Assembly: GCF_003075525.1 (NCBI RefSeq)
Contig: NZ_QDDR01000005.1
Location: 186,001-250,000, forward strand
From: Pararhodobacter aggregans
Lineage (GTDB): Bacteria; Pseudomonadota; Alphaproteobacteria; Rhodobacterales; Rhodobacteraceae
Direction of reading: 5' to 3'
DNA: 64,000 nucleotides
This document shows positions 26,793 to 37,063 of this stretch, piece by piece (within the stretch, counting starts at the first letter, position 1; every line of letters begins with the position of its first letter). The translations under genes were made by a program, and so were the position numbers. The notes beneath the pieces were generated by a model. That model searched no databases. It saw only the letters and a list, made by a program, of their open reading frames with translations, and was not told the DNA's origin.

Positions 26793-27977
26793 TCACCGTG
26801 AGGGCAGGCCGAGGACGGCCTTGGCAAGGATGTTGCGCTGGATCTCGTTGGAACCCCCGAAGATGGCGGGCGCGCGGGCGTCGAGGAACAGGTTCATCGC
26901 GTCGACATGGCCGCCGTCGCCCAGGGGCAGGTCGTCATAGTAGCGCGCCTCCTCACCCGCGACGGCCAGCGTCTCCTCGGTGATGCGCTGGTAGAGTTCG
27001 GTGCAGAAGAGCTTCAGGACCGAGACATCGGCGCCCAGAGTGCCGCCCTCGCGCAGAACCTTGGCGAACCGCTCGAAGGCCGAGCCGAGGTCGTAGAGGT
27101 CGAGCCTGAGCTTGGCAAAGCGCGAGCGGAAGGCGGGGTCGTCAAAGGCGCCGCGGTCTTCGGCCAGCATCTCCAGCCTTGTCAGGGCGTATTCGGGCCG
27201 GGACGGCGCGCCGAGGAAGATGCGCTCATGCCCCAGCACGGCCTTGGCCAGCGCCCAGCCCGCGTTGACCTCGCCCACGACGTTCTTGGCGGGGACACGG
27301 ACGTTGTCGAAGAAGACCTCGCAGAAATCGGCCTCTTCGCGCAGGTTGGGGATGGTACGGACCACGACGCCGGGCGAGGTGAGGTCCACGAGCAGCACGG
27401 TGATCCCGTTCTGCGGCTTGGCGGCCTCCTTGTCGGTGCGGGCCAAGAGCAGGATCCAGTTGGCGCAATGCGCCAGCGTGGTCCAGATCTTCTGGCCGTT
27501 GATGACGAATTCGTCGCCATCCCGCACGGCCGAGGTGCGCAAGGACGCCAGATCCGAGCCCGCGTTCGGTTCGGAATAGCCCTGACACCAGACATGCTCA
27601 CCGGACAGGATGCGGGGCAGGAAGAAGTCCTTCTGCGCCTCGGTGCCGAATTCGATCAGCAGGGGCCCGGTCAGCCCGATGCCATGGTCGGGAATGCGGG
27701 GACAGCCCAGCCGCGCCCATTCCTCGACATAGACGATGTGCTTGGCGGCGTTCAGCCCCATCCCGCCGTGTTCCTGCGGCCAGACCGGCGAGAGCCAGCC
27801 CTTGCGGGCCAGCGCGTGATACCATTCCGCCACCTCGTCGAAGACCGGGCGCTGCTTGCGCATGAAGCGCAGATGGGCGGGGCAGTTCTGATCCACCCAG
27901 TCGCGGAAGATCGCCCGGAAGTCCTCGTCCGTCAGCGCGTTCCAGTCCTGTTGCTCGGGCACAGCCTTGGTCAGCAT
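26793..27977 (-). CDS. Acyl-CoA dehydrogenase (large, alpha-type subunit)
   Basis: 394 aa with all three acyl-CoA dehydrogenase domains: WVDQNCPAHLRFMRKQRP N-terminal, WCQGYSEPNAGSDLASLRT and FVINGQKIWTTLAHCANWIL for FAD binding, and IFGGSNEIQRNILAKAVL at the C-terminus. The YSEPNAGSDLA and FGGSNEIQ motifs are those of the FAD-binding partner in heteromeric (alpha2beta2) dehydrogenases of steroid and alicyclic pathways. The smaller partner is probably the gene at 28768. The start overlaps the hydratase stop by one base (TGATG). Confidence 0.9.
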   Translation of the reverse strand: MLTKAVPEQQDWNALTDEDFRAIFRDWVDQNCPAHLRFMRKQRPVFDEVAEWYHALARKGWLSPVWPQEHGGMGLNAAKHIVYVEEWARLGCPRIPDHGIGLTGPLLIEFGTEAQKDFFLPRILSGEHVWCQGYSEPNAGSDLASLRTSAVRDGDEFVINGQKIWTTLAHCANWILLLARTDKEAAKPQNGITVLLVDLTSPGVVVRTIPNLREEADFCEVFFDNVRVPAKNVVGEVNAGWALAKAVLGHERIFLGAPSRPEYALTRLEMLAEDRGAFDDPAFRSRFAKLRLDLYDLGSAFERFAKVLREGGTLGADVSVLKLFCTELYQRITEETLAVAGEEARYYDDLPLGDGGHVDAMNLFLDARAPAIFGGSNEIQRNILAKAVLGLPSR

Positions 27978-28756
27978 CACAGACCATCCCCGAAGACGGC
28001 CGGGCGCTTTTCCATGAAGGCGCGCATGGCTTCCTTGCTGTCGGGATGGCGGGTCATCTCGACCGTCAGGTTCTGCTCGAAGCGGTAGCCGTCCTTCAGG
28101 CCCATCGTCTCGACGGTGTTGAGGGCGCGCTTGGCCAGCCGGATCGCGGCCGGGCTTTTCGAGGCGATGTTGCGGGCGATCTCCATCGCCGTGTCCATCA
28201 GGTCCTCGGGCGCGACACAGGCCTCGATCAGGCCGCGGCGGTAGAGTTCCGCGGCGGGCACGCGCCAGCCGGTCAGCACCATGCGGCGGGTCAGCGACAT
28301 GGGGAAGACCCGCATCGTGTGGCGCACGCCGCCCATCAGGCCGATGTCGATCTCGGGCAGGCCGAAGACCGCGTTCGTGGAGGCCACGATCATGTCGGAA
28401 CAGATCGCGAGGCCCATGCCCGCGCCCAGCGCCGGGCCGTTCACGGCGGCGATGACGGGGACGTTCATCTCCATGATGACGAAGCCCACCTCGCGCGCGC
28501 GGCGCAGGTGGCGATAGGTGTCGCCCGGCACGCCGTCCGCGAGTTTGGCGCGCGACTTGATGTCGGCCCCGGCCGAGAAGCACTTGCCCGCGCCGGTCAG
28601 CACGATGCAGCGCACGCCGGGGGTTTCGTTCAACGCGTCGAAAACCTCGATCAGTTCCTCCATGAAGGCGCGCGACTGGGCGTTCACGGGCGGCGCGTCC
28701 ATGGTGATGACGGCAACGTGGTCGGTGATCTCGGTCTTGATCAGCTCGTTTCGCAT
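27977..28756 (-). CDS. Enoyl-CoA hydratase/isomerase (crotonase family)
   Basis: 259-aa crotonase fold: VAVITMDAPPVNAQSRAFME, CIVLTGAGKCFSAGADIKSR (first oxyanion-hole strand), NGPALGAGMGLAICSDM (second oxyanion element) and AVFGLPEIDIGLMGGVRHTM. The catalytic Glu region reads GLPEIDIG, normal for hydratases of this group. It lies between the two acyl-CoA dehydrogenase genes, as in a beta-oxidation-like unit: dehydrogenate, then hydrate. Start ATG with AGGACA upstream, 11 bp after the previous stop. Confidence 0.9.
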   Translation of the reverse strand: MRNELIKTEITDHVAVITMDAPPVNAQSRAFMEELIEVFDALNETPGVRCIVLTGAGKCFSAGADIKSRAKLADGVPGDTYRHLRRAREVGFVIMEMNVPVIAAVNGPALGAGMGLAICSDMIVASTNAVFGLPEIDIGLMGGVRHTMRVFPMSLTRRMVLTGWRVPAAELYRRGLIEACVAPEDLMDTAMEIARNIASKSPAAIRLAKRALNTVETMGLKDGYRFEQNLTVEMTRHPDSKEAMRAFMEKRPAVFGDGL

Positions 28757-28767
28757 GGAATGTCCTT

Positions 28768-29862
28768 TCAGGCAGCACGCTCGGCGGCGAGGAACGCCAG
28801 CCGCAGCTCTTCGGGTTGGCCCAGCGTCGCGTTGAGGGCGATCGCGCGCTTGAGGTAGAGGCCGATGTCGCATTGGTCGGTGAAGCCCATGGCGCCATGC
28901 AGCTGGATCGCCTTGCGGGTGATCGAGGTGGCGCTGTCGCCGGCCCGGGCCTTGGCGGCGAGCACGGCCTGCGCGACCTCGCCCTCGGGCGCGGTGGCGG
29001 CGTTGGTGCAGGCCGAGCAGGCGAATTCCGCCTCGGCCCACATGTCCACCAGCCGGTGCTGGATCGCCTGGAAACTGGCGATGGTCTTGCCGAATTGGAC
29101 CCGGTTCGCGGTGTACTCGACGGTGATCTCCAGCGCGCGGGCGCCGATGCCCGCCAATTCCGCGGCAAGCGCCATGCGGGCCGTGGTGATGGCGGTCCCG
29201 AGCGCGGTCTCCAGCGCCGCCCCACGGGCCAGCACCCTCCCCGCCGGGACGTCATGCAGCGAGACGGTCGCCAGCGTCGCGCCGTCGATGCCCGGGCGGG
29301 TGACGACGCGCAGCCCGGGCGCCCCGGCGGGCAGGTGGATCAGCACGGGCGTCTCGGCGTTATTTGCCAGCACCAGAAAGCCGGTGGCCGAACTGGCGCC
29401 CGCCACCAGATGGGCGGTGCCGTTCAGCAGGTCGTCGGTCAGCGCCAGCGGCGCCGTGCGGCCGCGGGCATCCTGCCAGAGGACCGGCAGGATCGCCTCG
29501 CCCCGGCCCAGCCCGGCGCCGAGCGCCTGCAGGTGCTCGTCCGGCGGCAGCGCGGCCAGCAGGGCGCCGGGGAAGACGGCGAGCGTGGCGAAGGGTTCGG
29601 TGATCAGCGCCCGGCCCAGCGCCTCGGCGGCGACGGTCAGCTCGGGGCGGCCCAGCGCCAGCCCGCCCATATCCTCGGGCAGGGGCAGGGCCAGAAAGCC
29701 CGCCTCGGCCAGCGCCGTCCAGACCTGCGGGTCCAGATCGGCCCCGGCGGCGCGGCGGCGGCGGAAGGTGGCGGGGCCATCGGCCTCGGCCGCCAGCGCG
29801 GCGAGGCTGTCGCGCAGCATGGCCAGCGTGGCGTCGGGATCGTCGAGTTGGATGAGGGGCAT
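28768..29862 (-). CDS. Acyl-CoA dehydrogenase family protein (small, beta-type subunit)
   Basis: 364-aa acyl-CoA dehydrogenase-like protein with weakly conserved FAD contacts: the middle domain lacks the T-E-P/SDL blocks (it has VLWQDARGRTAPLAL instead), while the C-terminal domain retains FGKTIASFQAIQHRLVDMW and AIQLHGAMGFTDQCDIGLY. Such degenerate partners pair with a conventional subunit such as the one at 26793. First gene of the minus-strand operon that ends with livM; palindrome 3 lies 198 bp upstream of its ATG. GGAGGCACC precedes the start. Confidence 0.88.
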   Translation of the reverse strand: MPLIQLDDPDATLAMLRDSLAALAAEADGPATFRRRRAAGADLDPQVWTALAEAGFLALPLPEDMGGLALGRPELTVAAEALGRALITEPFATLAVFPGALLAALPPDEHLQALGAGLGRGEAILPVLWQDARGRTAPLALTDDLLNGTAHLVAGASSATGFLVLANNAETPVLIHLPAGAPGLRVVTRPGIDGATLATVSLHDVPAGRVLARGAALETALGTAITTARMALAAELAGIGARALEITVEYTANRVQFGKTIASFQAIQHRLVDMWAEAEFACSACTNAATAPEGEVAQAVLAAKARAGDSATSITRKAIQLHGAMGFTDQCDIGLYLKRAIALNATLGQPEELRLAFLAAERAA

Positions 29863-30247
29863 GGTGCCTCCGGCAGTTGCATCAACGGCGCGGCAGGCTC
29901 CCGGCAGGGTCGGCGCAATAGGCGACCCTCGTCGCCCGAAGGCGAACGGTTTCGCTGTCTGGATTGGCCTCCCCCGCGGGACCCAGGTCCACGCGCTCCG
30001 GCTACAGGAGGCGGGTTCGGGGGCTTTTTGTCAAAACCTATCGCATGCTGGGAAGGCAGTTTCACAAGTGTGAAATGACCGGGGTGAGGGGAGGCCGGGC
30101 AAGCCCGCCGCGGGCGGTGGGAGGGGGCGGCGCAGATCGGTGTCAGCTTGCGTCCGGTGGGCCGGGACGGGGCGGGCCGGACCAGCGCCGGGGCGTGCAC
30201 CCCGGCCTTGGCGCGTCGGGCCGCGGTCCCGTGCCGGTCGCGGACCG
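29863..30247. other. Non-coding control region between acyl-CoA dehydrogenase operon and PRTase gene
   Basis: 385 bp without a credible gene. It contains the 16-bp palindrome at 30060-30075, an AT-richer patch just left of it (CTTTTTGTCAAAACC, 30024-30038) that could hold promoter elements for the minus-strand operon, and then a very G/C-rich stretch to 30247 behind the stop of the phosphoribosyltransferase gene. I see no convincing terminator with a T tract. Confidence 0.6.
30060..30075. promoter_or_regulatory. Operator-like palindrome 3 (upstream of acyl-CoA dehydrogenase/liv operon)
   Basis: TTTCACAAGTGTGAAA, the most perfect of the three copies: 7-bp arms TTTCACA/TGTGAAA around AG. It lies in the long non-coding region 198 bp upstream of the minus-strand operon that carries both dehydrogenases, the hydratase and livGFHM. 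Its match with 17919 and 18755 links the transporter operon to the IclR regulator 12 kb away. Confidence 0.7.
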
Positions 30248-30934
30248 TTAGGCCGTGTCGCCGGGGTCGCGGAACCCGTCGCCCTCGGCCTGCAGGATCG
30301 GGGTGCGGAACACGCCGCGGATGCGGTCGGCGCCGGGGATCTGCTGCTGCCAGCGGGTGCCCTGTTCCATCGCCACGGCAATGCCCAGAGGCTCGATCCC
30401 GGCCTTTTCCAGCAGCCGCAGGACCGCGGCCAGCGAACTGCCCGAACTCACCACGTCATCGACCAGCAACACGCGCTTGCCCCTGAGCAACGGCAGCATC
30501 CGGGGATCGAGGTAGATGTCCTTGCCGCCGCCCGGCGTCGTGATCGACCTCAGGGGTTCCGACAGCGCCGGGTCGTACCAGAACTTGCGCGAGGTCCCCA
30601 GCGCCACGACGCGGCTGTGCCCCAGCCGCCGCGCCACGCCCTCGGCCAAGGGTAGGCCCAGCGTCGGCACGCCGATCACCACCTCGGGCCGGGCCTCGCG
30701 CCAGAGGGACACCATGGCCTCGGTCAGCGCGTCCAGCACCGCGAACGAGGCCTGATTGACGATCAGCGAGGCCACCGCCTGCCCGCCATCCCCCGGCAAG
30801 ACCCGGATCGGCAGCAGGATCTGGCGGCCATCGGGCAGGGTGGCGGGATAGAAGCCGCGATGGGGGATACCGGCCACGGGAAAGCTGCCGGGGGCGAAGA
30901 GCGTCTGCCAGAAATCGTGCGGTTCAAGGATCAT
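30248..30934 (-). CDS. Phosphoribosyltransferase (purine/pyrimidine PRTase-like)
   Basis: 228-aa type I phosphoribosyltransferase. The PRPP motif is RVLLVDDVVSSGSSLAAVLR; a hood-like N-terminal part precedes it (FYPATLPDGRQILLPIRVLP) and VIGVPTLGLPLAEGVARRLG forms the upstream PPi-loop region. It would attach a base to PRPP. ATG at 30934 follows an AAGGATC site; the open frame continues upstream but overlaps the divergent M20 gene. Its place beside nucleoside hydrolases and deaminases suggests nucleobase salvage. Exact base unknown; a regulatory PRTase is also possible. Confidence 0.83.
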   Translation of the reverse strand: MILEPHDFWQTLFAPGSFPVAGIPHRGFYPATLPDGRQILLPIRVLPGDGGQAVASLIVNQASFAVLDALTEAMVSLWREARPEVVIGVPTLGLPLAEGVARRLGHSRVVALGTSRKFWYDPALSEPLRSITTPGGGKDIYLDPRMLPLLRGKRVLLVDDVVSSGSSLAAVLRLLEKAGIEPLGIAVAMEQGTRWQQQIPGADRIRGVFRTPILQAEGDGFRDPGDTA

Positions 30935-31007
30935 GGGGCTCTCTGGCAATCGGCGGAGGGATCGGTCAAGGTGGGATATGACAAGCCTCCTGACCGATTG
31001 ACAAGCC

Positions 31008-32165
31008 ATGCCGCTTTCCCCCGCCGCGCTGAGCCGCCTTGTGGCCCTTCGCCACGACCTGCACGCCCATCCCGAACTGGGGTTCGAGGAGACGCGCACC
31101 GCCGATCTGGTGGCAGCGGTACTGCAGGAGGCGGGGATCACCACCCACCGCGGGCTGGGCGTCACCGGCGTGGTCGGCACGCTGACGCGGGGCAACGGGC
31201 CGGGGCGGATCGCGCTCAGGGCCGATATGGACGCGCTGGCGATGCCGGAGCTGACCGGCCTGCCGCATGCCAGCCGCACCCCCGGCCGGATGCATGCCTG
31301 CGGCCATGACGGGCATACGGTGATGTTGCTGGGCGCCGCCTTGGAACTGGCGCGCGACGGCGGGTTCGACGGCACCGTGCATTTCATCCTCCAACCGGCG
31401 GAAGAGGGGCGGGGCGGGGCCGCGCGGATGGTCGCGGATGGATTTTTCCAGCGGTTTCCGGTGGATCGCGTCTATGGGCTGCACAACATGCCGGGCCTCG
31501 ACCCCGACGAGATCGCCGTGGTCGAGGGGCCGCAGCTGGCCTCTTCCGACCGCTGGGAGGTGGTCTTTACCGGCGAGGGCACGCATGGCGCGAAACCCCA
31601 TCTGGGCCGCGATCCGATCACCGCGGCAGGGGCGTTCCTGAGCGCGATCCACAGCATCGTGGCGCGGGTGGTCGATCCGCTGGCGCCCGCCGTGGTCAGC
31701 GCCTGCGCGCTGGAGGCGGGGGATTTCGCGGCGCTCAACGTGATCCCCGATACGGCGCGGGTGGGCGGCACCGCGCGGGCCTATGCCCCCGAGGTCCGCG
31801 ATCAGCTTGAGGCGGAACTCGACCGCATCGCCCGTGGCATCGCTGCGACCTATGGCCTCACGGCCGCCTTCAGCTATCGCCGGGGCGTGCCGCCGGTGGT
31901 CAATGATCCGGGCGCCACCGCCATCGCGCTGGGTGCCGCCCGCGCCGCCTTGCCCAAGGTGCGGACCGCCTTCCCGCCCTCGACCGCCGGGGACGATTTC
32001 GCGGTCTTCTCGCAGGAGGTGCCGGGCTGCTACGTCTGGCTGGGCAACGGCCCGGCGGTGGAAGGGGCGCTGCACCACAACACGCGCTACGATTTCAACG
32101 ATGCGGCGATTGCCCCGGGCGTGGCCTATTGGTGCGCGCTGGTCAGGGCTGATCTGCGCGCATGA
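31008..32165 (+). CDS. M20-family amidohydrolase (hippurate hydrolase/IAA-amino acid hydrolase type)
   Basis: 385-aa metallohydrolase cleaving N-acyl amino acids or similar amides. Seen: HDLHAHPELGFEETRTADLV, MHACGHDGHTVMLLGAALEL (metal Cys/His), FILQPAEEGRGGAARMVADG (catalytic Glu), YGLHNMPGL, the dimerisation insert with GTHGAKPHLGRDPI, and PSTAGDDFAVFSQEVPG. No signal peptide. The only plus-strand gene between 30 and 41 kb; it is divergent from the PRTase (73 bp) and its end overlaps the convergent nucleoside hydrolase by 23 bp. No strong ribosome-binding site is seen before the ATG. Confidence 0.9.
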   Translation: MPLSPAALSRLVALRHDLHAHPELGFEETRTADLVAAVLQEAGITTHRGLGVTGVVGTLTRGNGPGRIALRADMDALAMPELTGLPHASRTPGRMHACGHDGHTVMLLGAALELARDGGFDGTVHFILQPAEEGRGGAARMVADGFFQRFPVDRVYGLHNMPGLDPDEIAVVEGPQLASSDRWEVVFTGEGTHGAKPHLGRDPITAAGAFLSAIHSIVARVVDPLAPAVVSACALEAGDFAALNVIPDTARVGGTARAYAPEVRDQLEAELDRIARGIAATYGLTAAFSYRRGVPPVVNDPGATAIALGAARAALPKVRTAFPPSTAGDDFAVFSQEVPGCYVWLGNGPAVEGALHHNTRYDFNDAAIAPGVAYWCALVRADLRA

Positions 32166-33042
32166 GCCCGTCCCAGAGCATCCGCTTGACCGCCACCGCG
32201 TCGATGCGCATCGCCACCTGAACCGGCGGGCGGCTGGCGTCGGGGACCAGTCGGCCCGGATGCTCGACCAGATCGACGCCGAGCCGCATCTCGTCGCAGC
32301 CGAAAAGCTCGGGCGCCAGCGCCATCAGCATGACGCAGGGGTCGTGCAGCGGCCGGGATTCGCGGGCGGAACCCAGGAAATAGGCCTCGATCAGCGAGGC
32401 GGCGGTGGTGCCCGCGGGCGTGCCGCTGGCGCGCAGGGGCTCCAGTTCGGCCAGGGTGGCGCGGAAGCGGCGGGTCACGTCCAGCGGGATCATGGTGATC
32501 GGCACGCCCGAGCCCAGCACGATCGAGGCTGCCAGCCCATCGGCGCCGATGTTGTATTCGGCGAAGGGCCCGGCATTGCCCTTCTCGTGGATCGCGCCGC
32601 CCATGGCGATGATATGGCCGACGCGGGCGAAGGCCTGCGGGTGGTCGCGGGCGAGGATCGCCAGATTGGTCATCGGCGCCAGCGCGAGGATGGTCAGGGT
32701 TCCGGGCGGCTCGGCCATCAGGCGCTTGGCCACGAATCCGGTGGCATCCGACAGCGAGCCGTTGGGCGACAGGGGCAACGTGACACCCCCCAGCCCGTCG
32801 GCGCCGTGGATCGTCTCTTCGTTGCGGCCGGTGCCGCTGAGGGGGCCGGTGGCGCCCTGCACCACGGGGATCTGCCGCCCCGAGACGGCGACAAGGCGCA
32901 GGGCGTTGTCGGTGGTGCGGGTGATGCCGATATTGCCCGCCACGCTGGTGATCGCCTGCACGTCGAAGCGCGGCTCGTTCAGCGCGTAGAGGATGGCCAC
33001 GGCGTCGTCGAGGCCGGGGTCGGTGTCGATGATGACTTTCAT
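32143..33042 (-). CDS. Nucleoside hydrolase (IUNH family)
   Basis: 299-aa N-ribohydrolase cleaving ribonucleosides to base and ribose. The Ca-binding Asp cluster is IIDTDPGLDDAVAI at the N-terminus; IGITRTTDNALRLV, the central MTNLAILARDHPQAF and GGAIHEKGNAGPFAEYNIGAD supply the ribose-binding residues, and DPCVMLMALAPELF gives the last metal Asp/His region (RPLHDPCV). Last gene of the long minus-strand operon; its start overlaps the amidohydrolase stop by 4 bp. Confidence 0.92.
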   Translation of the reverse strand: MKVIIDTDPGLDDAVAILYALNEPRFDVQAITSVAGNIGITRTTDNALRLVAVSGRQIPVVQGATGPLSGTGRNEETIHGADGLGGVTLPLSPNGSLSDATGFVAKRLMAEPPGTLTILALAPMTNLAILARDHPQAFARVGHIIAMGGAIHEKGNAGPFAEYNIGADGLAASIVLGSGVPITMIPLDVTRRFRATLAELEPLRASGTPAGTTAASLIEAYFLGSARESRPLHDPCVMLMALAPELFGCDEMRLGVDLVEHPGRLVPDASRPPVQVAMRIDAVAVKRMLWDGLMRADQP

Positions 33043-34354
33043 GTCTGCCCTTGGTCGATGGCGTTCATTTCGGCCCGGAACTGACCGGCAACTTGCAACG
33101 CATCTGACAGGACCCTGTCGGTCTCCAGGGTCAGGACCTGCCGGTTCCGCATCAGCCAGTGCCCGGCGACCATCACGTCGTGCACATCGGCGGGCTGGGC
33201 GGCAAACACCAGCATGGAATAGACATCGTAGACGGGATGCAGGCGGGGCGCATCCAGCGAAATACGTATAATGTCAGCTTTTTTCCCGGGCTCGAGCGAG
33301 CCGATCCGGTCGTCGAGCGCCAGCGCCCGCGCGCCTTCGAGCGTGGCCATGCGGACCACCTCGGCCGCCGGAAGGGGCTTGCGGGAATGGCCGAGGATCT
33401 TGGCGAAGATCGACACCGGCCCGAATTGCGCGAAAAGGTCGAGGGTGTTGCCGCTCATCGGCCCGTCGGTGGCGATGCCCACGGGGATGCCCGCGCGGCG
33501 CATGTCCTCGACCCGCGCCATGCCCCGCCCGGCCTTGCCGTTCGAGCGCGCGTTATGCGCGACCCCGGCGCCGGTTTCGGCCAGCAGCGCGATGTCGGCG
33601 TCGTCCATCAAGAGGCAATGCGCGGCCACGGTTCCGGGACGCAGGATGCCCGACTTGGCGGCCAGTGCCGTGGTAGACATGCCGTGTTCGCGCCGGGCCC
33701 AGGCGGTTTCGGCCTCGGTCTCCGCCAGATGGATCTGCACCCGGGTGCCCGGGTGGTCGTCGTGCCAGCGCGCGGCGCGTTCCAGCACGGCGGGGCCGGT
33801 GGAATAGGGCGCATGCGGCGCGATGGAGGCGATGAGGCGCGGGTGCCCGGCCAGCCGGTCGGCCAGCGCATCGCAGAGGGCGAAACCCTCGTCGAAGCTG
33901 GCGTGATCGGGGGCGGCGAAATCGGCGAGGGTCTGGCCTAGCACGGCGCGCAGGCCCGCGCGGTCCATGACCTCGGCGATCTCGGTCTCGAAATAATACA
34001 TGTCGGCGATGGTCGTCACGCCGCCCATGATCGATTCCAGCGCGGAAAGCGCCGTGCCGGCGCGGACCATGGCGGGCGAGACGAATTTGCGTTCGAGGGG
34101 CAGGATGTAGCGGAAGAGGCGGTCGTCCACATCCTCGCCCAGTCCCCGGAACAGCGACATCGGCAGGTGGCAATGCGGGTTGACCATGCCGGGCATGAGG
34201 ACGTCGCCGCCCATGTCGAGCACCTCGCCCCCCTCGGGCGCGGGGCCATTGCCCAGGGCGGCGATGGTCTCGCCTTCGATCCTCACCCAACCGTTGCGGA
34301 ACTCGGTCAGTCCCCGGTCCATCGTCAGCACCCAGGCATTGGCGAGGGTGAGGC

Positions 34355-34358
<4 letters not shown>
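33039..34358 (-). CDS. Amidohydrolase of the TrzN/AtzB - SAH/MTA deaminase group
   Basis: 439-aa zinc amidohydrolase, likely a purine/nucleoside deaminase. Seen: GMVNPHCHLPMSLFRGLGED (HxH metal ligands), SIAPHAPYSTGP, RVQIHLAETEAETAWA (third His, catalytic Glu), AAHCLLMDDADIALLAETGA, and GIATDGPMSGNTLDLF (metal Asp). These are the motifs of S-adenosylhomocysteine/methylthioadenosine and 8-oxoguanine-type deaminases. The ATG at 34358 overlaps the ABC ATPase stop as ATGA; an upstream in-frame start (34379) lies inside that gene. Function in base deamination is inferred from the operon. Confidence 0.87.
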
Positions 34359-35413
<1,055 letters not shown>

Positions 35414-35417
35414 GGGT

Positions 35418-36206
35418 CTATTTCGCGACGATGGCCAGGCCGAGCGTGCGCTCGACGATGATCATGACGAGGATGGTGAGCAGCATCAGCACGACCGAGA
35501 CCGAGGCGATGGTCGGGTCGAAGAACTGCTCCATATGGGCGAGAAGCTGGATCGGCAGGGTCGAAACCCCCGGCCCGGTCAGGAACAGCGAGACCGAGAC
35601 ATCGTTGATCGAGGTGATGAACGACAGGATGAAGGCCGCGATCACGCCCGAGCGGATGTTGGGCAGGACGATGGTGAAGAAGGTCCGCGCGGGCGGCGAG
35701 CCGAGGCTGATGGCGGCCTCCTCGATGGAGAAGTCGAAGGACGCCAGCGAGGCCGAGACGACGCGGATCACATAGGGAATGACCAGCAGCGTGTGGCCGA
35801 TCAGCAGCGCGTACCAGACGGGCACCCCCGCCTGCACCGTGACCGAGCGCAGGAGTGAGAAGCCGATGACGATCTCGGGCACCAGAATGGGCAGGACGAA
35901 CAGCGTCGACAGCCAGCCGGGCAGGGTGACGCGGTAGCGGTTCAGCGCATAGGCGGCGGGGATGCCGACGATCAGCGCGATCCCGGTGCCGAGGAAGGCC
36001 ATCTGCAACGAGGTGACGATGGTGCGCCGGAAGGCCGAGATATCCCAGATGTTCTGGAACCACCGGAAACTCAGCCCCTGCGGCGGGAAGGTGAGGTAGG
36101 TCGTGTCGCTGAGCGACGCGCCGAAGATGATGATGAGCGGGCCCAGCAGGAAGACATAGACCAGCACCGTGAACAGGATCAGAAGGGGATGGATGCGGGT
36201 TGCCAT
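35418..36206 (-). CDS. ABC transporter permease, PotC/MalG-like
   Basis: 262-aa membrane permease with six hydrophobic segments, opening IHPLLILFTVLVYVFLLGPL. The cytoplasmic EAA coupling loop reads FDFSIEEAAISLGSPPARTF, and FILSFITSINDVSVSLFLTG is the typical PotC segment after it. It follows the other permease by 1 bp and precedes the ATPase by 4 bp. Confidence 0.91.
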   Translation of the reverse strand: MATRIHPLLILFTVLVYVFLLGPLIIIFGASLSDTTYLTFPPQGLSFRWFQNIWDISAFRRTIVTSLQMAFLGTGIALIVGIPAAYALNRYRVTLPGWLSTLFVLPILVPEIVIGFSLLRSVTVQAGVPVWYALLIGHTLLVIPYVIRVVSASLASFDFSIEEAAISLGSPPARTFFTIVLPNIRSGVIAAFILSFITSINDVSVSLFLTGPGVSTLPIQLLAHMEQFFDPTIASVSVVLMLLTILVMIIVERTLGLAIVAK

Positions 36207-36207
36207 G

Positions 36208-37044
36208 TCAGGTCGCCATCGGGTTGAGGCGCCGGGCCACGCGCGTCATGACCAGCACCGTCGCCACGATAACCGCCAGCATGATCGCCGCCACCACGGC
36301 CGCGCCCGGCCAGTCGAAGGCCACCAGCGCGCGTTGTTGCAGGAAGGTGCCCATCATCATCTGCCGCGTGCCGCCCAGCAGATGCGGCGTCGCGTAGGAG
36401 GTGAAGCTGGCGGTGAAGACCAGCACCGCGCCGACGATCAGCCCCGGCACGGCCAGCGGCAGGGTGATCTGGAAGAACCCGGCGACCGGCCCCGCGCCGA
36501 GGCTGGACGAGGCTTGCAGCAGATCCTCGGGGATATTCTCCAGCACGCCCACCAGCACCAGCACCATCAAGGGCACGAAGATATAGACCATGGCGACGAT
36601 CACCGCGCCCTGGGTGTAGAGCATGGCGACCGGGCCATCCGTCAGCCCGGTGGCTTGCAGGACCTGGTTCACCATCCCCTCGCGCCCCAGCAGCACCAGC
36701 CAGGCGAAGGAGCGGACCACGACGCCCGTCAGCAGCGGAAAGACCGCCAGCACGATCAGCGTGGATTTCATCCAGGGCGGGCAGCGGGCCACGACATAGG
36801 CGGTGGCCAGCCCCGCCGCCAGCGAAATGACCGTCACCCAGCCCGCCACGGTGAAGGTCCGCCACAACACGTTGCGCCGAAAGCCCGAGGCGAAGAAATC
36901 GGCATAGGGCTGCACGATGCCCCAGTCGCCCTGTCCGGGGCTGCCGAAGCTGAGGCCCACGGTGATGGCGACCGGGATCACCAGAAGGAAGGTGATCGCC
37001 AGCGTCGCCGGTGAGGCGAGCATCCATCCGGCCAGTCGTTTCAT
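36208..37044 (-). CDS. ABC transporter permease, PotB-like
   Basis: 278-aa permease. The N-terminal segment WMLASPATLAITFLLVIPVA is typical of PotB; later segments include STLIVLAVFPLLTGVVVRSF and the coupling loop IPEDLLQASSSLGAGPVAGF (EAA-type), then TLPLAVPGLIVGAVLVFTAS. Separated from the binding-protein gene by 60 bp containing a strong stem-loop, and followed directly by the second permease. Confidence 0.91.
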   Translation of the reverse strand: MKRLAGWMLASPATLAITFLLVIPVAITVGLSFGSPGQGDWGIVQPYADFFASGFRRNVLWRTFTVAGWVTVISLAAGLATAYVVARCPPWMKSTLIVLAVFPLLTGVVVRSFAWLVLLGREGMVNQVLQATGLTDGPVAMLYTQGAVIVAMVYIFVPLMVLVLVGVLENIPEDLLQASSSLGAGPVAGFFQITLPLAVPGLIVGAVLVFTASFTSYATPHLLGGTRQMMMGTFLQQRALVAFDWPGAAVVAAIMLAVIVATVLVMTRVARRLNPMAT

Positions 37045-37063
37045 GGGGGTCTCCGGCAGGTCC

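Noticed and set aside
26788-29255. Very long version (820 codons) of the acyl-CoA dehydrogenase at 26793.
   Set aside because: The extra N-terminal part overlaps the hydratase and the other dehydrogenase in a shadow frame. The true dehydrogenase start at 27977 overlaps the hydratase stop. So this is not a fusion, unlike 56272.
30218-30247. Possible terminator hairpin (CGGTCC/GGACCG) after the phosphoribosyltransferase gene.
   Set aside because: Only a 6-bp stem with a 12-base loop and no T tract; not convincing.
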